Notes: a model not told the origin generated them from the sequence alone. 7,269 nt of DNA from Gammaproteobacteria bacterium (GCA_002714015.1 PAWF01000032.1:1-7269); one strand, 5' to 3'; shown: positions 1-6,456, numbered from the stretch's first letter. Made by a program: numbers and translations.

Positions 1-98
1 CTGATTTGGGGATCGTTCCAACCTTGATTTCTAAGGTCTAAAATCTTTGAAATAAGGAATTTTTGGTAGTCTGAATACGGATATTCGTACAGGGTCAA
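1..98 (-). CDS. Possible partial CDS, helix-turn-helix/recombinase-like N-terminus, open to left edge
   Basis: This minus-strand frame has no stop codon from inside the glmS 3' end to the left edge of the window. The only plausible start I see is the TTG at 98-96, giving 32 visible residues that begin MTLYEYPYSDYQKF. The later part reads ILDLRNQGWNDPQI. An amphipathic helix followed by a 'G-W-x-x-x-x-I' turn resembles the start of the helix-turn-helix in the Recombinase-type domain of serine recombinases and related small proteins ('..LR..G.s...IA..LN'). That resemblance is from memory of the family pattern, not from a search. No Shine-Dalgarno sequence precedes the TTG, and no ATG or GTG is available in frame. 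It could be a chance open frame, a gene remnant or a real gene continuing past the edge. An imperfect palindrome at 76-89 (TACG-G-ATAT-T-CGTA) falls inside it. Confidence 0.33.
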   Translation of the reverse strand, partial: MTLYEYPYSDYQKFLISKILDLRNQGWNDPQI

Positions 99-144
99 AT
101 TCGATAGTAAAACGTTGATTTTTATGGATATTTTAGGAGTTTTA

Positions 145-170
145 TTAGGAAAAAACCCCCATAAGGAAAC
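145..170 (-). terminator. Weak candidate terminator after glmS
   Basis: Immediately after the glmS stop, the minus strand reads TTTCCTTATGGGGGTTTTTT. A G5 run is followed by six T residues (complement of 150-155). The stem would be short (TTTCC against GGGGG, mostly G-U pairs). A competing stem, GGGGTTTT against AAAACTCC eight bases further on, has eight pairs but no T-tract after it. Neither is a convincing intrinsic terminator, and I see no stronger one in this gap. Confidence 0.2.
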
Positions 171-1993
171 TATTCCACCGTGACAGACTTAGCTAAATTT
201 CTTGGTTGATCAACATCAGTACCTCTAGATACAGCAGTATAATATGCCAAAAGCTGAATAGGTATTGTGTATAAAATTGGAGCTACAAATTCATCTACCT
301 CTGGCATTTCAAATGCTATATGAATCAGCTCATTTAATGCCGTTATACCCTTCTTATCACTTATTAAAATTATCCGAGCACCTCTTGCAGCTGCCTCTTG
401 AATATTAGACGCTGTTTTTTCAAATAGTGGGCCTGACGGAGCTATGAAAATAACTGGAGTATTTTTTTCTATAAGAGCAATTGGTCCATGTTTCATTTCG
501 CCTGCAGCATAACCTTCAGCATGAATATAAGATATTTCCTTAAGCTTGAGAGCACCTTCTAAAGCTATTGGGTAGGAAGAACCCCGACCTAAATAAAGTA
601 CAGTTTCTACTTCAGATAACTCAGCAGAGATTTCAATAAAGGACTGATTTTGAGCTAAGACTTTTGAAGCTAGTTCTGGTAATGATTCAAGAACATTCGT
701 CAGCCTTACCTCTTCTTTGTTTGATATTGCTCCACGCTTTCTGGCAAGTGCAATACTAAAACAAGCAAGGGTGACTAACTGAGTAGTAAAGGCTTTGGTA
801 GAGGCAACTCCTATTTCAATACCAGCACGCGTCGGCATAACAATATTAGACTCCCTAGCCATCGTACTCTCTGTAACGTTAACTACTGAAACAATTTTCT
901 GTTGCTGACTCTTTGCAAAGCGTAATGCTGCAAGAGTATCTGCTGTTTCACCAGATTGTGAAATAAACAAAGCTGTTCCATTTTCTTTAAGAGGAGATTC
1001 TAGATAACGAAATTCAGAAGCTATATCCACGATCGTGGGAACCCTTGCTATACCCTCAATCCAATACCTAGCTGTCAGACCTGCGTAAAAAGAAGTACCA
1101 CATGCCACAATAGATAATTGATCTAACTTTTCTAGCTCTTTATTATCATTAGGTAAAAATATTTTACCCGCAGCAGAATTGTAGTAGGTGTTAAGAGTAT
1201 CCCTTATAACCCTCGGTTGTTCATGAATTTCTTTCTCCATGAAATGCTGATAACCAGCCTTACCGGCAATATCTAAATTATAATCAGTTTCTTGAAAAGT
1301 TCGGCTAACCGCTCTATCACTTGAATCAAAAACCTCCGTAACACCTGGACGTAGCACAGCCCAATCACCCTCCTCAAGATATGAAATACGTCGGGTAAAT
1401 GGAGCCATAGCAAAGGCATCAGAAGCCAAAAAACTCTCATCTTCATGAGACCCAATTGCTAGAGGGGATCCTCTGCGAGCACCAATTAAAAGCTGCTCAT
1501 GACCTGCAAAAATTATCCCTAATGCAAAAGCACCTTCAAGCCGCTTTAGAGCTGAGGCTACAGCTTCTATGGGCTTATAACCTTGTTCTAGTAAATGATG
1601 TATTAATTTGGGGATAACCTCACTATCTGTATCTGAAATGAATTCATGCCCCTCTGCCTTTAACATAGACCTAAGACTAGAAAAATTTTCTATTATACCA
1701 TTATGTACTACAGCAACTGATTTAGTTGAATGAGGATGTGCATTTAAAACGCTTGGTGCACCGTGGGTTGCCCATCTGGTGTGACCAATCCCAATATTTC
1801 CAGAAAGTGGGGTTTCTTTTATTCTTTCCTCTAGATTAATAAGTTTGCCTTCAGCTCGACAAATATCAATCTTACTATTGGAGAGGGTTGCTATACCTGC
1901 AGAGTCATATCCTCTGTATTCTAGTCTGCGCAAACCCTCAACTAGACGAGGAGAAGCTGCTGTATTACCTACTAAACCTACTATTCCACACAT
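170..1993 (-). CDS. glmS: Glutamine--fructose-6-phosphate aminotransferase (isomerizing)
   Basis: GlmS converts fructose-6-phosphate and glutamine to glucosamine-6-phosphate and glutamate, the first committed step of cytoplasmic UDP-GlcNAc synthesis. The 607 residues match the family's usual size (about 600-610). After Met removal, Cys2 is the N-terminal nucleophile (MCGIVGLVGN). The glutaminase domain spans about 2-220 and shows RLEYRGYDSAG (23-33), GHTRWATHG (70-78) and VVHNGIIENF (95-104). Two SIS sugar-phosphate domains follow. The first has ACGTS (298-302), SQSGETADT (345-353) and GVASTKAFTTQ (395-405). The second has GRGSSYPIALEGALKLKE (469-486) and HAEGYAAGEMKHGP (491-504). The C-terminus is the highly conserved DQPRNLAKSVTVE. 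The ATG is fixed because the catalytic Cys must be residue 2. A weak AAGAG about 9 bases upstream may serve as ribosome site. It lies 21 bases after the glmU stop and is probably cotranscribed with it. No glmS ribozyme-like leader could fit in that gap. Confidence 0.98.
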   Translation of the reverse strand: MCGIVGLVGNTAASPRLVEGLRRLEYRGYDSAGIATLSNSKIDICRAEGKLINLEERIKETPLSGNIGIGHTRWATHGAPSVLNAHPHSTKSVAVVHNGIIENFSSLRSMLKAEGHEFISDTDSEVIPKLIHHLLEQGYKPIEAVASALKRLEGAFALGIIFAGHEQLLIGARRGSPLAIGSHEDESFLASDAFAMAPFTRRISYLEEGDWAVLRPGVTEVFDSSDRAVSRTFQETDYNLDIAGKAGYQHFMEKEIHEQPRVIRDTLNTYYNSAAGKIFLPNDNKELEKLDQLSIVACGTSFYAGLTARYWIEGIARVPTIVDIASEFRYLESPLKENGTALFISQSGETADTLAALRFAKSQQQKIVSVVNVTESTMARESNIVMPTRAGIEIGVASTKAFTTQLVTLACFSIALARKRGAISNKEEVRLTNVLESLPELASKVLAQNQSFIEISAELSEVETVLYLGRGSSYPIALEGALKLKEISYIHAEGYAAGEMKHGPIALIEKNTPVIFIAPSGPLFEKTASNIQEAAARGARIILISDKKGITALNELIHIAFEMPEVDEFVAPILYTIPIQLLAYYTAVSRGTDVDQPRNLAKSVTVE

Positions 1994-2014
1994 ACAGATA
2001 CTCTTAAATCAAGG

Positions 2015-3370
2015 CTAACTATCATCTGGTTTTTTCTTTTCTCTTTGTCGACGTCTAGTAGCTGCCCCAGAGTTCTCTACCTGCTTAGCTCTAGAGACAA
2101 CAATAGAATCTGCTGATACATTTTCTGTCAAAACACTCCCTGCACCAACTACTGCCCGGTCACTAATTTCTATAGGAGCTATCAGAGAACTATTTGATCC
2201 AATCAAAACATCATTTCCTATTTTTGTTTGTGACTTTTGGTAACCATCATAATTACAAGTGATAGTACCTGCACCTATATTAGAAGAATTCCCAATATTT
2301 GTGTCTCCAATATAGCTAAGGTGATTAACTTTAGTTTGGTCGCCAATTATAGATTTTTTTATCTCAACAAAATTTCCAATTTTAGCATCCTTACCTATAA
2401 CAGTATCAGGTCTTAGGCGAGCAAAAGGACCAATAACAGCACCTTTCCCAATGTTGACTCCCTCTAAATGACAAAATGCACGAATCTGTGCTCCTGCCTC
2501 AACAGATACTTGAGACCCGAATACAACATTAGGTTCAATTGTAACATCCTTTGCCAACTTGGTATCCCAACAGAGCCAAACAGTAGATGGATCAACCATA
2601 CTAACCCCTGACTCCAATGCTGTTAGCCTTAACCGCGACTGAATAACTGCCTCTGCTTCAGCTAACTGGATTTGATCATTTATACCCAGGACCTCTGAAT
2701 TATCTTCCACTTCTAAATGTATACATTTATGGCCTGCTTTTGCAGCATGGCTAAAGATATCAGTAACAAAATACTCACCCTTTGAATTGTTAGCATTAAG
2801 TTGAGTAAGTTGCTGGCTTAAAACTTTTGCATTACCTATAAAAATCCCAGAATTACAAATTTTAATCTCTTGCTCTTTCTGGGTCGCTTCTTCTTGTTCG
2901 ACAACTTTTAAAACTGTGTTACCCGTTTTACTGACAATTCGACCATATCCCTTGGGGTTTTTTGGTCTAAAACTCAAAATTGCTATATCAGCTTTCTGAT
3001 TCCTATAAGAACTAATTAAATTTTCCAATGTTCGAGCAGTTAAAAGTGGGACATCTCCATATAAAACTAATATATCTCCACTAAACCCACCATTAGATTG
3101 CTCAGCAACCTTGAGAGCATGTCCAGTTCCCAATCTTTCTGACTGCAAAGCGAACTGTAAATTTGGCCAATTTATTAGTGTTGTATTTGCAACTTCCTCC
3201 ATTTCAGGACCAAGCACGACAATTTGTTTTTCCACATCTATCTCAGATGCTGTCGATAAAACATGGTGTAATAGTGGCCTGCCTGCCAAACAATGTAAAA
3301 CCTTTGGCAAGTGTGATTTCATTCGCTGACCCTTGCCAGCTGCAAGTATAATAACAGATATTCTATTCAT
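2015..3370 (-). CDS. glmU: Bifunctional UDP-N-acetylglucosamine pyrophosphorylase / glucosamine-1-phosphate N-acetyltransferase
   Basis: GlmU acetylates glucosamine-1-phosphate with acetyl-CoA and then couples it to UTP, giving UDP-GlcNAc in the cytoplasm. The 451 residues are close to the E. coli enzyme (456). The N-terminal nucleotidyltransferase domain (about 1-230) has the signature LAAGKGQRMKSHLPK (9-23), GTGHAL (81-86), the metal-binding Asp in LYGDVPLL (D106) and VLGIND (228-233). The C-terminal left-handed beta-helix (about 250-450) shows hexapeptide repeats, RPDTVIG (R320), EIKKS (336-340), KVNHLSYIGD with the likely catalytic His350, and NIGAGTITCNYDG (364-376). The tail is very basic (RRRQREKKK). 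Upstream of the ATG a GGAG (complement of 3386-3389) is 15 bases away, longer than usual, so the ribosome site is weak. It is the first gene of a glmU-glmS pair and diverges from gph. Confidence 0.98.
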   Translation of the reverse strand: MNRISVIILAAGKGQRMKSHLPKVLHCLAGRPLLHHVLSTASEIDVEKQIVVLGPEMEEVANTTLINWPNLQFALQSERLGTGHALKVAEQSNGGFSGDILVLYGDVPLLTARTLENLISSYRNQKADIAILSFRPKNPKGYGRIVSKTGNTVLKVVEQEEATQKEQEIKICNSGIFIGNAKVLSQQLTQLNANNSKGEYFVTDIFSHAAKAGHKCIHLEVEDNSEVLGINDQIQLAEAEAVIQSRLRLTALESGVSMVDPSTVWLCWDTKLAKDVTIEPNVVFGSQVSVEAGAQIRAFCHLEGVNIGKGAVIGPFARLRPDTVIGKDAKIGNFVEIKKSIIGDQTKVNHLSYIGDTNIGNSSNIGAGTITCNYDGYQKSQTKIGNDVLIGSNSSLIAPIEISDRAVVGAGSVLTENVSADSIVVSRAKQVENSGAATRRRQREKKKPDDS

Positions 3371-3551
3371 CGCTTAAATCAAAAGCTCCACAAAATATTC
3401 TTTCACAATAGGCGTGCTAGGTAATAGGTGCAAACATTTCATATAATCTCAGCATATGGCAAAAAAATGAACTATCTAAATTTACCCTAAACATTCATAT
3501 TTTGTTAAATTACTAATCTAAATCTTAAATTTAGCTAGGGGTTATAACACT
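3371..3551. promoter_or_regulatory. Divergent promoter region between glmU and gph
   Basis: This 181-base AT-rich gap separates the divergent glmU and gph starts, so both promoters should lie here. For glmUS (minus strand) a candidate is TTAACA (complement of 3503-3508) and TAAATT (complement of 3479-3484) with an 18-base spacer, leaving a leader of about 100 bases. For gph (plus strand) TTTACC at 3481-3486 and TTAAAT at 3505-3510, also 18 apart, is a weaker candidate. The gap holds a 9-base inverted repeat, CTAAATTTA (3476-3484) and TAAATTTAG (3526-3534), and the direct repeat ATCTAAAT at 3474-3481 and 3516-3523. In such AT-rich DNA these boxes can arise by chance. The existence of promoters here is likely, but the exact boxes are uncertain. 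Confidence 0.4.
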
Positions 3552-4238
3552 TTGAAGCCTTATATTGATACAATTCTACTAGACTTTGACGGAACATTAT
3601 TTGATACCGCACCAGATTTAGTCGCGGCCCTCAATACACTAATGAATAAGAAGTCCATGCCAAATGTTGAAATTGCTACATTTAGATTCATGTCAGGATA
3701 TGGAGCACGGCATCTGTTAAAACATGCCTTTAAGCTCAAAGAAAATGATAGCTATTTGGATGAACTCACAGAAGAGCTTATAAGCATTTATTATGACCGA
3801 CTTACAAAATTAACAAAACCATTTCCTAATGTGTTGGAAACTTTAAAAAAACTTTCTAATCAAGGTCTAAAATTAGGGATTTGTACTAATAAGCCGAGAG
3901 AATCAACACGCAAAATTTTACGTCATTTCGACATGGAGAAAATGTTTCTGGCAATCGTCTGTGGGGATGAGGTTAAGTATAAAAAACCACATGCAGAGCA
4001 TTTACTCTCTACAATAAGAATTATGAGTTCTAAACCAGAGAAAAGTGTAATGGTTGGTGACACAAAAACAGATGTAGATGCAGCTCAAGCTGCAAACCTT
4101 CCAGTTATTATCATTGAACACGGCTATAGCCCTATATCTCCAAAACACTTGGGAGCTAATCATCTTATAAAAGAATTTAGTTCTTTACCCCAAGGCTTAT
4201 CAATTTTGGAAAATAGATCTTTTATATCTAAAAAATAA
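3552..4238 (+). CDS. gph: HAD-family phosphatase, phosphoglycolate phosphatase type
   Basis: This is a cytoplasmic haloacid-dehalogenase-superfamily phosphatase, 228 residues, typical in length for Gph. Family members hydrolyse 2-phosphoglycolate or similar small phosphate esters; the exact substrate is inferred. Motif I is DFDGTLFDT, with nucleophile Asp11 and acid/base Asp13. The region between about 20 and 85 is a helical cap (subclass I). Motif II is Thr112 in GICTNKP, motif III is Lys145 in KYKKPH, and motif IV is VGDTKTDVDAA with Asp170 and Asp174. The late segment VIIIEHGYSP resembles the 'yGY' of Gph proteins. The start is TTG, chosen because AGGGG (3537-3541) lies 10 bases upstream and because translation must begin just before motif I. 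It is divergent from glmU, an arrangement I associate with alphaproteobacteria, and converges on the YbjN-domain gene. A related pyrophosphatase PpaX or another HAD phosphatase cannot be excluded. Confidence 0.85.
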   Translation: MKPYIDTILLDFDGTLFDTAPDLVAALNTLMNKKSMPNVEIATFRFMSGYGARHLLKHAFKLKENDSYLDELTEELISIYYDRLTKLTKPFPNVLETLKKLSNQGLKLGICTNKPRESTRKILRHFDMEKMFLAIVCGDEVKYKKPHAEHLLSTIRIMSSKPEKSVMVGDTKTDVDAAQAANLPVIIIEHGYSPISPKHLGANHLIKEFSSLPQGLSILENRSFISKK

Positions 4239-4259
4239 AATCGTATGTTTTATGTAGAT

Positions 4260-4311
4260 TTTAAATATTTATAATTTAAAGAGCATTTAAAACCTAATAC
4301 TTATTTTAAAT
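4260..4311. terminator. AT-only inverted repeats between convergent genes, possible bidirectional terminator
   Basis: Two small perfect hairpins lie between the ends of gph and the convergent YbjN-domain gene. One is TTTAAAT (4260-4266) with ATTTAAA (4274-4280), loop 7. The other is ATTTAAAA (4285-4292) with TTTTAAAT (4304-4311), which overlaps the stop codon of the minus-strand gene. They contain no G-C pairs and no clear T-tract follows, so termination activity is only a guess from position. Confidence 0.2.
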
Positions 4312-4968
4312 TTGTTTCTCTTTTTCGCCTAAACTTATATCCCTTTTGGTATCTTGATAATCATCATCTGACGTACTATTCATCCATACAACAAAAATAT
4401 CTCCGGCTGTAAAAAACCTACCTAGCATCTGAATAATAGTTTCTGAATAAAATTCAGAAACTGGAATTGCAATATCTGACTCAAGCACTAAGTCATCATC
4501 GTTATCTATATATGTCTTGGTCCAGCGAAATTTCTTATTCCACTCATTAGCTACTACTTCATTAAACTCTTTAGGTCTGTCAAAATGTGCTCTGAGTTGA
4601 ATTTTATCATCCTCTTCAAAAATAACGTTAATCATAGACCCACGAGACCTTACCTTAAGAATAATTACTCCATTATCAAAGTCTCTTCTTTCTGCAATCT
4701 TGTAACCTTCATTTTCAACAAAATCGTAAAAATATGATAAATCTTTTGCCATGAGAGATTTTGGCACCATTTCAGAAACCTTAGATTCACTTGCATGAGT
4801 AGAATCAAAAGCTTCAGATAACTTTTTTTGTTCAGGAATTATGGGAGGACTCGGTTCAACTATATATACTTGACTATTTTTCTCAAAAAATAATTCCGGT
4901 TCATGGCAAAAGAAAGCTCCAACAACTGCAACAATCATAAATATAGTACAACCTTGTAAAGCTATCAT
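4306..4968 (-). CDS. YbjN-domain protein with N-terminal membrane or signal segment
   Basis: I recognise a YbjN domain in the C-terminal two thirds. The conserved core is NEWNKKFRWTKTYID (141-155) followed by NDDDLVLESDI (156-166). This matches the family pattern of 'N-x-WN..-R-f....Y.D..g...L..D'. The preceding beta-strand/helix part starts near SLMAKDLSYFYDFVENEGY (71-89). YbjN proteins are small type III secretion chaperone-like folds of poorly defined role, linked in E. coli to motility and stress. Unlike plain cytoplasmic YbjN, this 220-residue protein begins with a hydrophobic segment (MIALQGCTIF, then MIVAVVGAFF, residues 1-20). No standard lipobox or clear signal-peptidase site is seen, so an uncleaved anchor with periplasmic domain is the likeliest topology. 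A Pro-rich linker (VEPSPPIIPEQ, 37-47) follows, and the tail after residue 198 is acidic then basic. The ATG has GAGG six bases upstream. The gene stands alone, convergent with gph. Confidence 0.75.
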   Translation of the reverse strand: MIALQGCTIFMIVAVVGAFFCHEPELFFEKNSQVYIVEPSPPIIPEQKKLSEAFDSTHASESKVSEMVPKSLMAKDLSYFYDFVENEGYKIAERRDFDNGVIILKVRSRGSMINVIFEEDDKIQLRAHFDRPKEFNEVVANEWNKKFRWTKTYIDNDDDLVLESDIAIPVSEFYSETIIQMLGRFFTAGDIFVVWMNSTSDDDYQDTKRDISLGEKEKQI

Positions 4969-5098
4969 TTAAGACCTCACCAAACTTATCATGATCTAAT
5001 TTATAAAGCTTCGTTTTGTCTAAAATATGGCAATACCAGTCCATGTATGAGTTAGAGCCTATATTTGATGAATAAAGGATAATGAAAAACTAAATTAC

Positions 5099-5130
5099 AA
5101 AATTTTTTAGCCATATTTTTGGCAAATTTT
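5099..5130. repeat. Interrupted inverted repeat
   Basis: The left side is AAAATTT (5099-5105), four unpaired bases, then GCCA (5110-5113). The right side is TGGC (5120-5123) directly followed by AAATTTT (5124-5130). The loop is six bases. It could be an operator for either divergent gene or a weak RNA hairpin with a one-sided bulge. The position far upstream of both starts favours a DNA site or chance. Confidence 0.35.
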
Positions 5131-5192
5131 CGACATATTAAGGCCCACTTCTACTCTCATAATACCCTAAAATATTATGCAACAGCCTCGTT

Positions 5193-5242
5193 CTGATTTT
5201 ATGAATAATAATGACTCATAGTTAATCAGCGTTATTCATAAA
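5193..5242. repeat. Two interlocking inverted repeats upstream of the exported-protein gene
   Basis: TTTATGAATAA (5198-5208) and TTATTCATAAA (5232-5242) form a perfect 11-base inverted repeat with a 23-base loop. CTGATT (5193-5198) and AATCAG (5224-5229) form a second one whose arms cross the first. In RNA the two stems could be alternatives or form a pseudoknot. In DNA they could be operator half-sites. The right arm ends 13 bases before the GGAG ribosome site (5255-5258) of the downstream gene. Confidence 0.5.
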
Positions 5243-5262
5243 TTAAGCCAAAATGGAGAAAG

Positions 5263-5574
5263 ATGATGCAACGCTCATTAATAAAAAAATTTGGATTACC
5301 CTTTATAATTTCTATCATTGCCTTAACTGCAATCTCTGTTGCAATAGCTGATACCAAAGAAGAACTATGTAATTATACTTTAAAAGGTGACTATATCTCC
5401 CCAAATGGTCAGATAAGTGCTTACGGTACTATGGATCACGCAGCCAAATGTGCGGGAAAGGGTCTACTCCCGGAGATAGTACAAAATCGTCTTGGCCAGT
5501 GGGGCAGCAAAGATCGTGCCAATGCTATTTTACAAATTAACCTTGATGCCCAGACTAAAAAGATTAATGAGTAA
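5263..5574 (+). CDS. Small exported protein of unknown function with two cysteines
   Basis: I do not recognise this family. The 103-residue product has a clear Sec-type signal peptide: a basic start (MMQRSLIKKFG), a hydrophobic stretch at about 12-26, and a VAIA-D cleavage pattern, probably after Ala29. The mature part of about 74 residues has two cysteines, Cys36 and Cys63, which could form a periplasmic disulfide. It has no further hydrophobic segment. The middle contains YISPNGQISAYGTMDHAAKC, suggesting small beta hairpins, and the end is hydrophilic (NLDAQTKKINE). GGAG at 5255-5258 precedes two adjacent ATG codons, at 5263 and 5266. The second has the better spacing (7 bases against 4), so the true start may be one codon later. 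It is a single gene with an inverted repeat just upstream and converges on the SDR gene. Good signal peptide and ribosome site make it likely real. Confidence 0.75.
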   Translation: MMQRSLIKKFGLPFIISIIALTAISVAIADTKEELCNYTLKGDYISPNGQISAYGTMDHAAKCAGKGLLPEIVQNRLGQWGSKDRANAILQINLDAQTKKINE

Positions 5575-5678
5575 TCAATATTATCTGCATGAACTTTGGA
5601 TAACCAAAATTAATTCATAAAGCTATGGTCAAAAACTATTAAGATAAGTCATGTTATCCATCTAAATATTGCTGATTA
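5572..5678. repeat. Nested inverted repeat between convergent genes
   Basis: The outer pair is TAATCAATATT (5572-5582) with AATATT (5665-5670) and GATTA (5674-5678), interrupted by three bases. The inner pair is TGGATAAC (5597-5604) with GTTATCCA (5653-5660), a perfect 8-base match. The arms are properly nested, so one extended folded structure is possible in RNA from either strand. The outer arms overlap the stop codons of the exported-protein gene and the SDR gene. It may act as a shared 3' end structure. There is no T-tract typical of an intrinsic terminator. Confidence 0.4.
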
Positions 5679-6446
5679 ATCTGGAACTAAACCACAGGTT
5701 AGACCGCCGTCTATGGTCAATGCTATTCCAGTTATCCAGCGTGCTTCATCTGACCCAAGGTAAGTAAAACCAGCCGCTATATCATTAGTATTACCCTCCC
5801 CAAGAGGGTGTAGGCGTCTAAGTCGATCTTTAAAAGCCTTAGGATCATCTAGTTGTGACAAATGATAATCAACCATAGGGGTTTGTACCCAACCTGGGCA
5901 AACACAATTAACCCTTATATTATCTTTTGCACCATCCAAAGCCATACACTTTGTTGCCATAACTACTCCTGCCTTTGAAACACCATAACTTACTTGGCCT
6001 GGTGTACCTATCAAACCAGCTATAGATGCCGTATTTAGAATAACCCCGCCACCGTTCTCTCTAAAGTGGGTCCAGATTGCCCTAGACATACTATAAATAC
6101 TGGTAAGATTAACATCCATTTGACGCTCCCAATCAGTCTTGGAAATTTCTGTCGCATCCCCTATAACTGCCTGACCAGCGTTATTTATTAAAATATCAAT
6201 CTTGCTGTAATTTTCAAAAATATCTGAGAAGAACTTTTCTATCATTTGAGAATCGGTGACATCCAGTTCCCTGGAAGACCCTTGGCCACCTTTTGAAATT
6301 ATTAATTTTAGGGTATCATCGTTAGATTTCTTTGATAGCCCTGCACATATAACAAAAGCACCTTGATCAGCGTATTTTTGTGCAGTTGCTCTGCCTATTC
6401 CACTTCCAGCACCTGTAATGATTGCAGTTTTTCCAGCTAATCTCAT
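5676..6446 (-). CDS. Short-chain dehydrogenase/reductase (classical SDR), NAD(P)-dependent
   Basis: This is a 256-residue cytoplasmic oxidoreductase of the classical SDR family, normal length about 250. The substrate cannot be told from sequence. The Rossmann cofactor motif is TGAGSGIG (11-18). Other visible elements are the LDVTD acidic turn (61-65), NNAG (88-91), the catalytic Asn113 in MDVNL, Ser141 in NTASIAG, Tyr154 and Lys158 in YGVSK, and PGWVQTP (184-190). The end, ALTIDGGLTCG, is typical. After the second strand (VICAGLSKK, 32-40) there is no Asp of the NAD type but two lysines follow, which leans toward NADP(H), weakly. I start it at the ATG at 6446 because GGGGA lies five bases upstream. 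An in-frame TTG four codons earlier (6458) would consume that ribosome site and has none of its own. The NmrA-like stop is 23 bases upstream on the same strand, so the two genes are probably cotranscribed. Confidence 0.93.
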   Translation of the reverse strand: MRLAGKTAIITGAGSGIGRATAQKYADQGAFVICAGLSKKSNDDTLKLIISKGGQGSSRELDVTDSQMIEKFFSDIFENYSKIDILINNAGQAVIGDATEISKTDWERQMDVNLTSIYSMSRAIWTHFRENGGGVILNTASIAGLIGTPGQVSYGVSKAGVVMATKCMALDGAKDNIRVNCVCPGWVQTPMVDYHLSQLDDPKAFKDRLRRLHPLGEGNTNDIAAGFTYLGSDEARWITGIALTIDGGLTCGLVPD

Positions 6447-6456
6447 ATTTTTCCCC
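6447..6456 (-). promoter_or_regulatory. Ribosome binding site deciding the SDR start
   Basis: On the minus strand the bases GGGGAAAAAT directly precede the ATG at 6446. GGGGA at five-base spacing is a good Shine-Dalgarno sequence. It would be inside the coding region if the TTG at 6458 were used, which argues for the ATG. Confidence 0.7.

Larger units (their letters stand above)
4969..5262. promoter_or_regulatory. Gene-free divergent intergenic region with inverted repeats
   Basis: These 294 bases separate the divergent starts of the YbjN-domain gene and the small exported-protein gene, so both promoters should lie here. I find no convincing coding frame. On the minus strand GAGG just before 4968 is the ribosome site for the YbjN gene. 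On the plus strand TAAAAT (5168-5173) and TATTAT (5173-5178) are possible -10 boxes, but neither has a good -35 at proper distance. Inverted repeats sit at 5099-5130 and 5193-5242 and are listed separately. Confidence 0.4.

Noticed and set aside
1273..1455. 60-codon open frame on the minus strand inside glmS
   Set aside because: It is out of frame with the well-conserved glmS coding sequence, and its leucine-rich product has no recognisable features or ribosome site.
1994..2014. Possible glmS riboswitch-ribozyme before glmS
   Set aside because: The gap to glmU is only 21 bases, far too short, and this element is known from Gram-positive bacteria.
3111..3351. Two overlapping plus-strand open frames opposite the glmU N-terminal region
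   Set aside because: They are antisense to the conserved nucleotidyltransferase domain and show no family features. They are best explained as shadows of glmU.
4263..4311. Strong intrinsic terminator between the gph and YbjN-domain genes
   Set aside because: The hairpins are made only of A-T pairs and lack a following T-tract, so only a weak call is kept.
5043..5075. Tiny frame ATG-TAT-GAG... of nine codons followed by a further ATG
   Set aside because: It has no ribosome site and its length is expected by chance. A leader peptide role has no supporting structure next to it.
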